Part shown: one piece after another, positions 16,884 to 25,072 of the stretch
Layout: every line of letters starts with the position of its first letter
Numbering within the stretch: position 1 is the stretch's first letter
Origin: Streptosporangiaceae bacterium
GTDB taxonomy: Bacteria > Actinomycetota > Actinomycetes > Streptosporangiales > Streptosporangiaceae
Length of the DNA stretch: 26,378 bases
Direction: 5' to 3'
NCBI GenBank assembly: GCA_025934635.1
Contig: JAICWX010000098.1
Coordinates: 1 to 26,378, forward strand
Made by a program: the position numbers and the translations under genes
Notes under the pieces: generated by a model
What the model was told of the DNA's origin: nothing
Databases searched by the model: none
What the model saw: only the letters and a program-made list of their open reading frames with translations

Positions 16884-18215
16884 GTGGAAAAGAATGGCCC
16901 GGGCCCGCACGGCCCGATTAGCGTTTTCCTGGCCGACGACAACCTGATCGTCCGCGAGGGGGTCCGCGCGCTGATCAACGCCCGCAAGGACCTGAACGTG
17001 GTCGGGGTGGCCGCCGACTACGACGAGCTGGTGAGCGGTGCCGAGGCGACTCGCCCGCAGGTGCTCGTCACCGACATCCGGATGCCGCCGACCTTCACCC
17101 GCGAGGGCATCGACGCCGCCCGGGAGGTGCGCAAGCGCCATCCGGGGACCGGGGTCGTGGTGCTCTCGCAGTACGAGGACCCGGAGTACGCGATCTCGCT
17201 GCTGGCCGAGGGCTCGTCCGGCTACGGCGACCTGCTCAAGGACCGGGTGGCCGAGGGCAGCCAGCTGGTCGACGCGATCCGGACGGTCGCGACCGGCGGC
17301 ACCGCCCTGGACCCGTCGATCGTCGAGGCGCTGGTGGCCCCGGTGGTCCCGGCCGGCGGCATGGCGCCCGCGGAGGAGGAACTGCTCGGGATGGTCGCGG
17401 CGGGCAAGACGATCAAGGCGATCGCCGCCGCCCGCCGGGTTCCGCCCGAGACGGTCGCCAAGGAGGTCGACGCGGTCTTCGTCAAGCTGGCCGAGGACGT
17501 GTCATCGGGCAGCGGCAGCGCGCTGCAGCGGCTGCGCCAGCTGCACCAGGCCATCGTGGACCGGGAGGAGCAGGGCGAGTCGCTGTCCCGGCTGCTGCCG
17601 AGCGGGCTGGCCGAGAAGCTCCGGCAGGAACGGCGGGCCATCGGAGAGACCGAACGGGTGGTTGTCACCGTCTTGATGAGCGACATCCGCTCGTACTCGA
17701 CCATCGCCGAGCACGCCGACCCGAGCCAGCTGGCCGGGCAGCTCAACACCCATCGCGCCGCGATGAACCAGGCCATCCTGGGCCAGTCCGGCACCGTGAT
17801 GCAGTTCGTCGGCGACGCGGTGATGGCGGTCTTCGGCGCGCCGTTCCCGCAGCCGGACCACGCGGACCGCGCGGTCGCCGCGGCGCTGGACATGCACGCC
17901 CTGCAGGCGGAGATCAACAGCCGCTGGCGCGCCGCCGACCTGCCGGCTTTCGGCCTCGGGCTCGGCCTGTCCACCGGCGCGGCGGCGGCGGCCCTGCTCG
18001 GCTCGGCCGAGCGGCTCGAATACACGCTGGTGGGCGACACCGTGAACCTGTCCCAGCGCTTGCAGCAACTGGCCGACCCCGGAGAGACTGTGTTGTCTGA
18101 AGCCACGTTCAAGGCGCTGCGCACGCACGTGCAGGCCAATGCTCTCGATGCGCAGCGGGTCAAGGGACGCGACACTCCGGTCTACGCCTACAAGATCAAC
18201 AAGGTGGGGGAATGA
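16884..18215 (+). CDS. Receiver-HTH-class III nucleotide cyclase fusion
   Basis: 443 residues, GTG start, GGCGGAAA as a weak ribosome binding site. Residues 12-145 form a receiver domain with D18-D19, phosphoacceptor D64 (LVTDIRMPP), S95 and K119. Residues 158-205 (APAEEELLGMVAAGKTIKAIAAARRVPPETVAKEVDAVFVKL) align with a LuxR/NarL HTH but have lost the usual recognition-helix pattern. A helical linker (210-255) joins the class III catalytic domain (258-443). This has metal Asps D267 (MSDIRS) and D311 (VGDAVMAVFG), and N388 and R392 (GDTVNLSQR) for transition-state binding. The usual purine-selecting Lys is Gln307 (TVMQFVGD), with Thr381 at the partner site. It probably makes cAMP or cGMP under phosphorylation control. 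Overlaps the ABC ATPase gene by 4 bases. Confidence 0.9.
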   Translation: MEKNGPGPHGPISVFLADDNLIVREGVRALINARKDLNVVGVAADYDELVSGAEATRPQVLVTDIRMPPTFTREGIDAAREVRKRHPGTGVVVLSQYEDPEYAISLLAEGSSGYGDLLKDRVAEGSQLVDAIRTVATGGTALDPSIVEALVAPVVPAGGMAPAEEELLGMVAAGKTIKAIAAARRVPPETVAKEVDAVFVKLAEDVSSGSGSALQRLRQLHQAIVDREEQGESLSRLLPSGLAEKLRQERRAIGETERVVVTVLMSDIRSYSTIAEHADPSQLAGQLNTHRAAMNQAILGQSGTVMQFVGDAVMAVFGAPFPQPDHADRAVAAALDMHALQAEINSRWRAADLPAFGLGLGLSTGAAAAALLGSAERLEYTLVGDTVNLSQRLQQLADPGETVLSEATFKALRTHVQANALDAQRVKGRDTPVYAYKINKVGE

Positions 18216-18964
18216 TGAGCGAGAACCTCGGGCCGGCGATGGCGAGCGAGCCCCGTCCCGCGCTGGTCGTGCGCGGCGTGCGCAAGACCTTCGAGGCCGA
18301 GAACGCGCCGGTCCGCGCGCTGCGCGGAGTGAACCTGACGATCGGGGCGGGCGAGTTCGCCGCCCTGATGGGCCCCTCGGGCTGCGGCAAGTCCACCTTG
18401 CTGAACCTGGTGGCCGGGCTCGAGGTGCCCGACGAGGGCGAGATCACGGTGGCCGGCGAGCCGGTGACCGGGCGGACCGAGGACGAGCTGGCCCGGATGC
18501 GCCGCCGCCACGTGGGCCTGGTCTTCCAGTTCTTCAACCTGCTCGAGGGCATGACCGTGCTGGAGAACGTGGCGCTGCCCGCGGTCATCGCGGGCCGCAA
18601 GCGGAAGATGGCGGAGACCCGGGCCCGGGACCTGCTCGACCTGCTCGGCATCGGCGACAAGGCCGCAGCCGTCCCCGGCGTGCTGTCCGGCGGCCAGCGC
18701 CAGCGGCTCGCCATCGCCCGCGCCCTGGCCAACGAGCCCACCCTGCTGCTGGCCGACGAGCCGACCGGGGCGCTGGACTCCGAGGGCGGGCACGAGGTGA
18801 TCGAGCTGATGCGGCGGCTGCACCGCGGCGGCCAGACCATCATCTTGGTCACCCACGACGCGGACGTGGCCGCGGCGGCCGAGCGGGTCGTGCGGATGCG
18901 CGACGGGCGGATCGTGGATTCCGAGCCCGCGGTCGGTGAGAGCGCCGTCATCGGGGCGCGGTGA
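18212..18964 (+). CDS. ABC transporter ATP-binding protein (MacB/LolD type)
   Basis: 250 residues, ATG overlapping the cyclase stop (ATGA), GGGGG ribosome binding site. Walker A GPSGCGKS (54-61), Q-loop VFQFFNLLEGMTVLENV (104-120), signature LSGGQRQR (158-165), Walker B LLLADEPTGALDS (178-190) and switch His215 (VTHDAD) are all intact. The DEPTGALDS and FNLLEGMTVLENV forms are typical of ATPases that work with FtsX-type permeases (MacB, LolD, BceA class). The two FtsX permeases at 22631-26378 on the other strand are the obvious partners. Its stop overlaps the sensor kinase start by 4 bases. Confidence 0.92.
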   Translation: MMSENLGPAMASEPRPALVVRGVRKTFEAENAPVRALRGVNLTIGAGEFAALMGPSGCGKSTLLNLVAGLEVPDEGEITVAGEPVTGRTEDELARMRRRHVGLVFQFFNLLEGMTVLENVALPAVIAGRKRKMAETRARDLLDLLGIGDKAAAVPGVLSGGQRQRLAIARALANEPTLLLADEPTGALDSEGGHEVIELMRRLHRGGQTIILVTHDADVAAAAERVVRMRDGRIVDSEPAVGESAVIGAR

Positions 18965-21075
18965 GCATGGACCCCGCCGTCCCGACCCGCGCCGGGAGCC
19001 AGGGGCACAGCTGGACCCGCCAGGTCGTTCCCGGGCTGCTCACGCCGGTGGCCACCGTAATCATCGCAGCGGCCGGGCTGCGGGTATCCGGCCTGGGCGT
19101 GATCGACGCCTTCGGCTTCGCCGCGGCCATCGCCTGGGCGATCGCCGGCCTGGTCACCGCCCGCTCCGCGGACCGCACCGCGGCCCCGCTGATCGGGCTG
19201 GGTGCGCTGGCCGGCACGGTCGGGCTGACCGCGGCCCGGATCGGGGCGTCAGAGGGGGACGCCCGGGGCCCGGCCCGGATACTGGCCACGCTGGCCGCGT
19301 GCGGCGTGATCGCGGTCAGCTTCCACTACCTGCTCGCGCTGCCCGACGGACGTCTGGGCCGCCCGGGACGGCGGATCATGACGGCCCTCGGCTACGCCAG
19401 CGCGGCCGGCACCGGGATCGGCCTGGCGGTGGCCGGCCAGCCATTTACGGTGACAGCGGGCGCGGTGATCTGGCCGCTGGCGGTGGCGTGCGCCCTGCCG
19501 GCCACCCGGCTGCGGTACCTGCAGGCGGCGGGCCGCGACAAGGAGCGCCTGCAGTGGCTGGGAGCCGGCCTGGTGATCGCCGCCAGCGTGGCCCTGACCA
19601 GTGCGGTCCTGCACCTGCTGGTGGATTGGCCGGGCCCGGCGGACGCGGTGGCGGCCTGCGCGGCCCTGGTTGTTCCGCTGGCCGTGATCGGAGCGGAGTT
19701 CGCGCCGCTGGCACGGCACGGCGGCCAGGTCCTCGTGCAGGCCATGGCGGTCGCGGGCTCGGGCGCCATCGTCGCGGCTATCTACCTGGTGATCGTGCTC
19801 GGCCTCGGGAACGCGCCGGGCGGCCCGGAGGATCGCAGGATCCTGGGCATGTCCATGCTCGCGGCCGCGGTGGCGGTGATCGGCTTCCTGCCCGCGCGGG
19901 GACGCCTGGCGGCGTCGGCCACCCGGTTCGTGTACGGCACCCGGGAGGCTCCCGGCGAGTCGCTGCGCACGTTCGGCAGCCGGATGACCCGCGCCGTGGC
20001 CATGGACGAGCTGCTCCTGCAGCTGGCCGAGTCGCTGCGGAAGACCATGCAGCTGACCTGCGCCGAGATCTACACCGGCCTGGGCGACGTGCTGGAACGC
20101 GCGGTGTCGGTACCCGACGCGGATCCGAAGTCGATCGTGCTGACCGACCGCGAGCGCCCGGTCGTGGCCCGCGCCGGGGTATCGGGCAGCGCGTGGGCCT
20201 CGGTCTGGCTGCCGTCCCTGCTGGACGGGCGCGAGCAGGCCCAGCTGCGGGTGGCGCCGATCAGCCACGCGGGCGAACTGCTCGGCCTCATCGTGGTGGA
20301 ACGGCCGGCCCGGGCGGACACCTTCACCGAGGAGGACGACCGGGTGCTGACCGAACTGGCCCGCCAGGCCGGCCTGGCCTTCCACAACTCCCAGCTCGAC
20401 TCGGCGCTGCAGACGACGCTGGACGCGCTGCGCAAGCAGGCGGACGAGCTGCGCGAGTCCCGGGCCCGCGTCGTGGCCAGCGGGGACGCCGAGCGCCGCC
20501 GGGTGGAACGCAACCTGCACGACGGGGCCCAGCAGCACCTGGTGGCGCTGGCCATCAACCTCCGGCTGACCCGCGACATCGTGGCCGAGGACCCCGAGGG
20601 AGCGGGCGAGATGCTCGGCCAGCTGGCCGAGGACGTGCAGACGACGATCAAGGAACTCCGCGAGCTCGCCCACGGGATCTACCCGCCGCTGCTGGCCGAC
20701 AACGGCCTCGGCGACGCGCTGCGCGCCGCCGCCAGCCGGAGCCCGCTCACCGTCCGCGTGGCCGTGGCGGACGAGGTCGGACGGTACTCGGCCGAGATGG
20801 AAGCCGCGATCTACTTCGCCTGCATGGAGGCCCTGCAGAACGCGGCCAAGCACGCCCCGGGCGCCTCCGTGGACCTGCGGCTGTGGACCGAGTCGGGCGG
20901 CCTGCTGTTCTCGGTCGCCGACGACGGCCCCGGCTACGACGCCGCGGTGGCCCGGCGTGGTCACGGCTACATCAACATGGCCGACCGGCTCGGCGCCATC
21001 GGCGGCACCGTCCGCTGGGATTCCACCCCCGGCCACGGCTCCTCGGTCAGCGGCTCCGTTCCCCTGGTCGCCTAG
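18961..21075 (+). CDS. Membrane sensor histidine kinase, NarL-partner type
   Basis: 704 residues from the GTG at 18961 (GTGA overlap with the ATPase stop); an ATG two codons on is an alternative. Residues 20-315 hold about 8-9 hydrophobic helices with little outside the membrane, so it may sense a membrane event or a partner protein. A GAF-like domain follows (about 345-478, ending TFTEEDDRVLTELARQAGLAFHN), then a coiled coil, HisKA_3 with the phospho-His H520 (ERRRVERNLHDGAQQHLV), and HATPase_c (N627 in EALQNAAKHA, DDGPGYD at 654-660, GHGYINMADRLGAIGG). Partners are probably the NarL regulator at 21929-22603, the receiver protein and the cyclase's receiver. Confidence 0.93.
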   Translation: MSMDPAVPTRAGSQGHSWTRQVVPGLLTPVATVIIAAAGLRVSGLGVIDAFGFAAAIAWAIAGLVTARSADRTAAPLIGLGALAGTVGLTAARIGASEGDARGPARILATLAACGVIAVSFHYLLALPDGRLGRPGRRIMTALGYASAAGTGIGLAVAGQPFTVTAGAVIWPLAVACALPATRLRYLQAAGRDKERLQWLGAGLVIAASVALTSAVLHLLVDWPGPADAVAACAALVVPLAVIGAEFAPLARHGGQVLVQAMAVAGSGAIVAAIYLVIVLGLGNAPGGPEDRRILGMSMLAAAVAVIGFLPARGRLAASATRFVYGTREAPGESLRTFGSRMTRAVAMDELLLQLAESLRKTMQLTCAEIYTGLGDVLERAVSVPDADPKSIVLTDRERPVVARAGVSGSAWASVWLPSLLDGREQAQLRVAPISHAGELLGLIVVERPARADTFTEEDDRVLTELARQAGLAFHNSQLDSALQTTLDALRKQADELRESRARVVASGDAERRRVERNLHDGAQQHLVALAINLRLTRDIVAEDPEGAGEMLGQLAEDVQTTIKELRELAHGIYPPLLADNGLGDALRAAASRSPLTVRVAVADEVGRYSAEMEAAIYFACMEALQNAAKHAPGASVDLRLWTESGGLLFSVADDGPGYDAAVARRGHGYINMADRLGAIGGTVRWDSTPGHGSSVSGSVPLVA

Positions 21076-21865
21076 ATCCACCCGGACCTGCCCGGCAACT
21101 CTCGTAGACACCGCTCACAATCGAGCGCAGCTCGCGACTATCCCGTTGGTTCACTCTCGCACCGACCATCGCGGCGTGCCGGAAATAACGCGGTGGATCC
21201 GGGTTATCCGGTGGATCCGGTACCCCATAGGGGCCACGATCCTCCGCGTAAGCCGGATCCACCGCGTTAATTTTCGGCCAACCGAATAAATATGCGAGGC
21301 TGCTTCCGGCGGGGCGAATGTGGCTAATGAGGCGTAGATGCCCAGTGTGTGGGCCTAGCCTGCGGGGCCGGTTGCGGCTTGCGGGGACGGGGGTGGCGGC
21401 TGGGCCGGGGAATGGCGGCTGGGCCGGGGCGGGGCGGAGTGGGGTGGGACGAGGTGGGCGGGGTAACAGGGTGGCGAAGGGGGTGGTGGTGCGGTTGTCC
21501 CAGAGCTGGCGGAGGGCGTCGGCGCCGAAGTGCTCCTTGTTGATGTAGGCGCGGGCACCGCTGGTGGGGGCGCCGGGGGGCAGGTCGGTCACGTCGTGGG
21601 TGGAGCAGAGGAAGACCACCACGTCCGGGTGGGCCGCCACGATCCGCCGGGTGGCCTCGATGCCGTTCATCTCGGGCATGTTGATGTCCATCAGCACCAG
21701 CGCCGGATGCACCTCGTCCACCAGATCGATGGCCTCGGGGCCGCTCGATGCCTCGCCGGCCAGCTGGAAGCTTGGCAGGCGGCGGAGCACGGCCTTGACC
21801 GCGAAGCGGAACGGGGCCTGGTCGTCGACGATGAGGACGGTTTGTACTGGCAGCGGACTGGTCAC
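21047..21865 (-). CDS. Receiver-domain protein with Pro-rich read-through tail
   Basis: The frame starts at the GTG at 21865 and gives 272 residues. Residues 8-125 form a CheY-like receiver with D14-D15 (LIVDDQ), phosphoacceptor D60 (LVLMDINMPEMNG), a Ser/Thr at the CSTHD position and Lys in YINKEH. There is no HTH or other output domain. From about residue 125 the frame enters a Pro/Arg-rich stretch, then reads straight through the inverted repeat at 21179-21277, and ends 29 bp inside the 3' end of the convergent kinase gene. The true C-terminus is therefore doubtful, and a mutation or frameshift may have removed the original stop. It lies 63 bp after the NarL regulator, probably in the same operon. 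Confidence 0.65.
   Translation of the reverse strand: MTSPLPVQTVLIVDDQAPFRFAVKAVLRRLPSFQLAGEASSGPEAIDLVDEVHPALVLMDINMPEMNGIEATRRIVAAHPDVVVFLCSTHDVTDLPPGAPTSGARAYINKEHFGADALRQLWDNRTTTPFATLLPRPPRPTPLRPAPAQPPFPGPAATPVPASRNRPRRLGPHTGHLRLISHIRPAGSSLAYLFGWPKINAVDPAYAEDRGPYGVPDPPDNPDPPRYFRHAAMVGARVNQRDSRELRSIVSGVYESCRAGPGGSRRPGERSR
21179..21277. repeat. Long near-perfect inverted repeat between convergent genes
   Basis: The left arm (21179-21206) and right arm (21249-21277) match in nearly all of 28-29 positions, centred on AACGCGGTGGATCCGG and its reverse complement, with a 42-base loop. The loop carries a further GGTGGATCCGG copy (21211-21221) and a small CCCC-ATA-GGGG hairpin. It sits just past the kinase stop at 21075, so it could act as a bidirectional terminator. 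The long arms and internal copy also resemble a small palindromic mobile repeat. Confidence 0.75.
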
Positions 21866-21928
21866 CCTTCCAGCCTGGCACGGCCTGGGGGCGTCCGGGA
21901 GTGTGCTGGCATCCCCGTCTCGGGGGGG

Positions 21929-22603
21929 TCAGCTCCCCTGGCCGCGGCCCAGGAACAGCAGCACCGCCATGACCCGGCGGTTCACGTCCTTTTCCTCGCT
22001 CAGGCCGAGCTTGGCGAAGATCGAGTTGGTGTGCTTCTCCACCGCCCGCTCGGACACCATCACCGCGGCGGCGATCGCGGCGTTGTTCTTGCCCTGGGCC
22101 ATCTCGGCCAGGATCTGCGTCTCGCGGGCGGTCAGCGTGTCCAGGCTGGACGCGTTGGGGTGGGAGCGCGACTTCACCAGCTCGTCCACCACGAGCGGGT
22201 CGATCACCGAGCCGCCGCTGGCCACGGCGCGGATGGCGCGGACCAGGTCGTCCACGCTGGCCACCCGCTCCTTGAGCAGGTAGGCGCGGCCGGACGAGCC
22301 GTGCTCGAGCAGGGCCACGGCGTAGGCCGGGGCGGTGTACTGGCTCAGCACGACCACGCCGACCTGCGGGCGGTGCTCACGGAGCCAGGCGGCGGCCTGG
22401 ATGCCCTCGTCGCGGCCGGTGGGCGGCATCCGGATGTCGGTGATCACGACATCCGGCTCGCTGCTCTCGATGACGGCGAGCAGCTCCGGCAGATCGGAGG
22501 CGGTGCCGACGATCTCGAAGTCCGGCTGGGCCGAGACCAGCCGGGCGACGCCCTCCCGCAGGAGGACGTTGTCCTCGGCCAGCGCGACCCGGATGGTGCT
22601 CAT
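21929..22603 (-). CDS. NarL/LuxR-family response regulator
   Basis: 224 residues, ATG at 22603. The receiver domain has E10-D11, phosphoacceptor D56 (VITDIRMPP), S87 (VVLSQY) and K111 (AYLLKERV). The GerE-type HTH occupies about 155-215 (LTARETQILAEMAQGKNNAAIAAAVMVSERAVEKHTNSIFAKLGL), fully canonical. It closely parallels the N-terminal half of the cyclase fusion: same TDIRMPPT, VVVLSQY and ALLxEGSSG-type segments. The two probably share a recent ancestor. It lies 27 bp after the FtsX gene and likely activates or represses the transporter genes upstream of it. Confidence 0.94.
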   Translation of the reverse strand: MSTIRVALAEDNVLLREGVARLVSAQPDFEIVGTASDLPELLAVIESSEPDVVITDIRMPPTGRDEGIQAAAWLREHRPQVGVVVLSQYTAPAYAVALLEHGSSGRAYLLKERVASVDDLVRAIRAVASGGSVIDPLVVDELVKSRSHPNASSLDTLTARETQILAEMAQGKNNAAIAAAVMVSERAVEKHTNSIFAKLGLSEEKDVNRRVMAVLLFLGRGQGS

Positions 22604-22630
22604 GGCGCCTGATCGTAGCGCGGCGGGTAC

Positions 22631-25054
22631 TTATTCCGTACGCAGGATCTGGCCTGCGTGCAGCCGGGCGGCGCGGCGGGCGGGCCAGGCGGCCAGCAGG
22701 TTGGCGGCCAGCAGGGCGGCCGGCCCGATCAGCAGCAGCGCCAGCGCCGCCAGCGGCGGCTGGTAGGCCACCGGGGTCATAGTGGCGGCGGCGTGCCACA
22801 GGACCCGGCCGAGCAGCAGGCCGAGCGGGATCCCGAAGACTAGCCCGATGATCGCGAGCAGGCTGGCCTGGGTGCCGATGACCAGCCGGGACTGGCGCCG
22901 GGTCAGGCCCAGCGCACGCAGTACGGCGAGCTCGTGGCGGCGACGGCTGACGGCGATCGACAGGGCATGGCCGACGGCGCCGATAGCCAATACGGCCAGG
23001 AAGGCGCTAAGCGCCAGCGGCAGGGGCGCCACGTCCTTGACCGCCTGAACCTGCTGCAGGGGGTCCGGGGGCGCGAAGGTGAAGACCTGGCCGCCCTTGA
23101 TGGCCTTCGCCTTGGCGGTCAGCCGCTGGGCGACCGCCTGGACGTCGGCGCCGGGGCGCAGCGTGACCGTGGCGGCGTGGAACTTGAAGGCGTAGTGAGC
23201 ACCCCGGAAGAGCCGGTCGTACCCGGCGGAGGTAAGCCACGCCCCCTGGTCGTACTCGTTGTGCGGCCCGGGCGGCACGAAGCCGATGCCAGTCACGGTC
23301 ATGGTCCGCGGCACCATGCTGCCAGTGAGCCGGACGACCGAGCCGGTGCTCGCGCGCATTTCGCCGGCAGTAGTAGGAGCGAGCACGATCTCGTCGGCCG
23401 CGACCGGCATCCGCCCGGCGATGAGCACGGCTGGCATCCGCTTGCCGGCCACCGGGGCGTAGGTGAAGCTCTCCACCGAGACCTGGCCGGACTGCGCCCC
23501 GCCGATCCGCGCGTCGTCGATCCCCGTGACATCCGGATCGGCGGCTACGGCGGCCAAGACCTGTCGCGCGGGCCCGAGGTCCTGGCCGGAGATACCGAGT
23601 GCGGTCTGCAGCTGCCAGGTCTGGCCGAAGCGGGCCGGGTTGGCGGCCGCGTCGGACACCCCGGCCGTGAAGGTAAAGGCGGCCAGCACGCCCAGGACGC
23701 CGGCCACCGCGCCGAGCAGGGCCGGCCGCACCGGCACCGCGGCTCGCCCCCGCCCCGTCTCGAGCGCGAACCGGGCGCCCACCACGACGGGCACGCCCAG
23801 GCCGGCGACCGCCGCGATGGCCGCGACGGCGGACCGGCGCGGCGCGGACCGCCGCCGCCTGGCGTTGAGTGCCAGTGCCGCGGTCGCGGCCGACCCGGCC
23901 GTCACCAGGGTGGGCGCCAGCACCCAGCCGGGGCCGAGGATCAGCCAGTCGGCGCTGATGCCCGGACGCGGCTCGAGATAGGAGGCCAGGCCGATCGGCA
24001 TCCACCGGGCGGCCACGATGGCCGCCGCCAGGCCGAGCGTGGACCCGGCCGCGGCCGCCAGCAGCGGGCCCGCGGTGGCCGACGCGACCGCCTGGCGCGG
24101 CGTCATCCCCACCGCCTGCAGGACCTGCAGGTCGGCCATGGTCGCCGAGGTATACCTGGCCACCGACTGACCGACCAGGAACAGCGCCGCCACCAGGGCG
24201 GCCAGCGCGAACGCGAGCAGGCAGGCGGCCTCGTACCGGGTGAATCGCTCGAGGGCGCCGCTCAGCGTCGCCCGGTTGTTCCACACGTCGATGTCCGACC
24301 GGCCGGTCACCCGGGTCAGGTCGGCGCGGAACCGCGGGATGGCCGCGTCGCCGCCCTTCAGCCGGATCAGCGCGTTGATGTAGGCCTGGCCGCTCGCGCC
24401 GAGGATGTTGGCCTGGTGGCTGGCGTACAGGGCCGGCGAAGCCAGCACGCTGCCCGCCTTGCCCGGGGCGTCCGCGTTCACGGACATCCAGGGAGCACGG
24501 CCGATCCCGACGATCCGGGCCCTGACCTCGGGCCCGCGCGGCGGTCCGGTGGTCCCGTCGTACTGCGCGTCGGCCTGCTGGCGGCTGGCCAGGCGCAAGA
24601 TCACGGTGTCGCCGGCATTCTTGTGATAGACGGCCGCGAACTGCGGCGAGACCATGATCTCGTCGGCGCGAGCCGGGTCGGGCACCCGTCCGGCCAGCAG
24701 GGCCGGCCGCTCCATGGTCCGGCCCAGGGCGTCGCCGATGGGCGGGAAAATGGAATTCGCAGCCGGGCAGCACTCCGCCGTGAAACCGAACGTGACCGGG
24801 AACTCGCTGACCGCGGCGACCTCGGGCAGGGCCCGGACCCTGGCCCAGTCGAACCCGGGCTGGTTGGCTAGCACGGTCGCGGTCGCGGGCAGCGTGCTGG
24901 CCCACAGCCGGCCGACCGCGGTCTGACCGCGGCGGGCCCCCGCGGTGGCCGCGAGAACCGTGGCCGTGGCCAGCGCCACCAGCAGGGCCAGCACCAGCAG
25001 CGACCGCCAGCGCCGCCGCGCGTCGAGCCGCAGCCAGGTCAAGGTGATCCGCAT
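22631..25054 (-). CDS. FtsX-type ABC transporter permease, copy 1
   Basis: 807 residues from the ATG at 25054 with a GGGGG ribosome binding site. It has one N-terminal helix (SLLVLALLVALATATVLAA), an extracytoplasmic MacB-like domain (about 50-265), a block of helices (starting AACLLAFALAALVAALFLVGQ), a second extracytoplasmic domain (about 480-680) and a terminal FtsX domain. That domain contains ALSIAVSRRRHELAVLRALGLTRRQSRLVIGTQ, the conserved cytoplasmic coupling segment. This tandem-FtsX layout is typical of actinobacterial exporters or mechanotransmitters working with a MacB/LolD-type ATPase, most likely the one at 18212-18964. It starts 18 bp after the paralogous copy 2. Confidence 0.92.
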   Translation of the reverse strand: MRITLTWLRLDARRRWRSLLVLALLVALATATVLAATAGARRGQTAVGRLWASTLPATATVLANQPGFDWARVRALPEVAAVSEFPVTFGFTAECCPAANSIFPPIGDALGRTMERPALLAGRVPDPARADEIMVSPQFAAVYHKNAGDTVILRLASRQQADAQYDGTTGPPRGPEVRARIVGIGRAPWMSVNADAPGKAGSVLASPALYASHQANILGASGQAYINALIRLKGGDAAIPRFRADLTRVTGRSDIDVWNNRATLSGALERFTRYEAACLLAFALAALVAALFLVGQSVARYTSATMADLQVLQAVGMTPRQAVASATAGPLLAAAAGSTLGLAAAIVAARWMPIGLASYLEPRPGISADWLILGPGWVLAPTLVTAGSAATAALALNARRRRSAPRRSAVAAIAAVAGLGVPVVVGARFALETGRGRAAVPVRPALLGAVAGVLGVLAAFTFTAGVSDAAANPARFGQTWQLQTALGISGQDLGPARQVLAAVAADPDVTGIDDARIGGAQSGQVSVESFTYAPVAGKRMPAVLIAGRMPVAADEIVLAPTTAGEMRASTGSVVRLTGSMVPRTMTVTGIGFVPPGPHNEYDQGAWLTSAGYDRLFRGAHYAFKFHAATVTLRPGADVQAVAQRLTAKAKAIKGGQVFTFAPPDPLQQVQAVKDVAPLPLALSAFLAVLAIGAVGHALSIAVSRRRHELAVLRALGLTRRQSRLVIGTQASLLAIIGLVFGIPLGLLLGRVLWHAAATMTPVAYQPPLAALALLLIGPAALLAANLLAAWPARRAARLHAGQILRTE

Positions 25055-25072
25055 ACTCGCCCCCTCGGGCTC

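Noticed and set aside
18936..21111. Very long frames of 600-720 codons on both strands over the kinase gene, and similar ones over the FtsX and PhoD genes
   Set aside because: Their composition is Arg/Gly/Pro/Ala or Gln/His-rich as expected for shadow frames of GC-rich genes, with no domain motif, while the opposing frame has full catalytic signatures.
22934..24871. Plus-strand frame of 645 codons opposite the FtsX permease
   Set aside because: Low-complexity Gly/Arg/Gln/Asp composition. The minus strand encodes a permease with clear membrane helices and a close paralogue next door.
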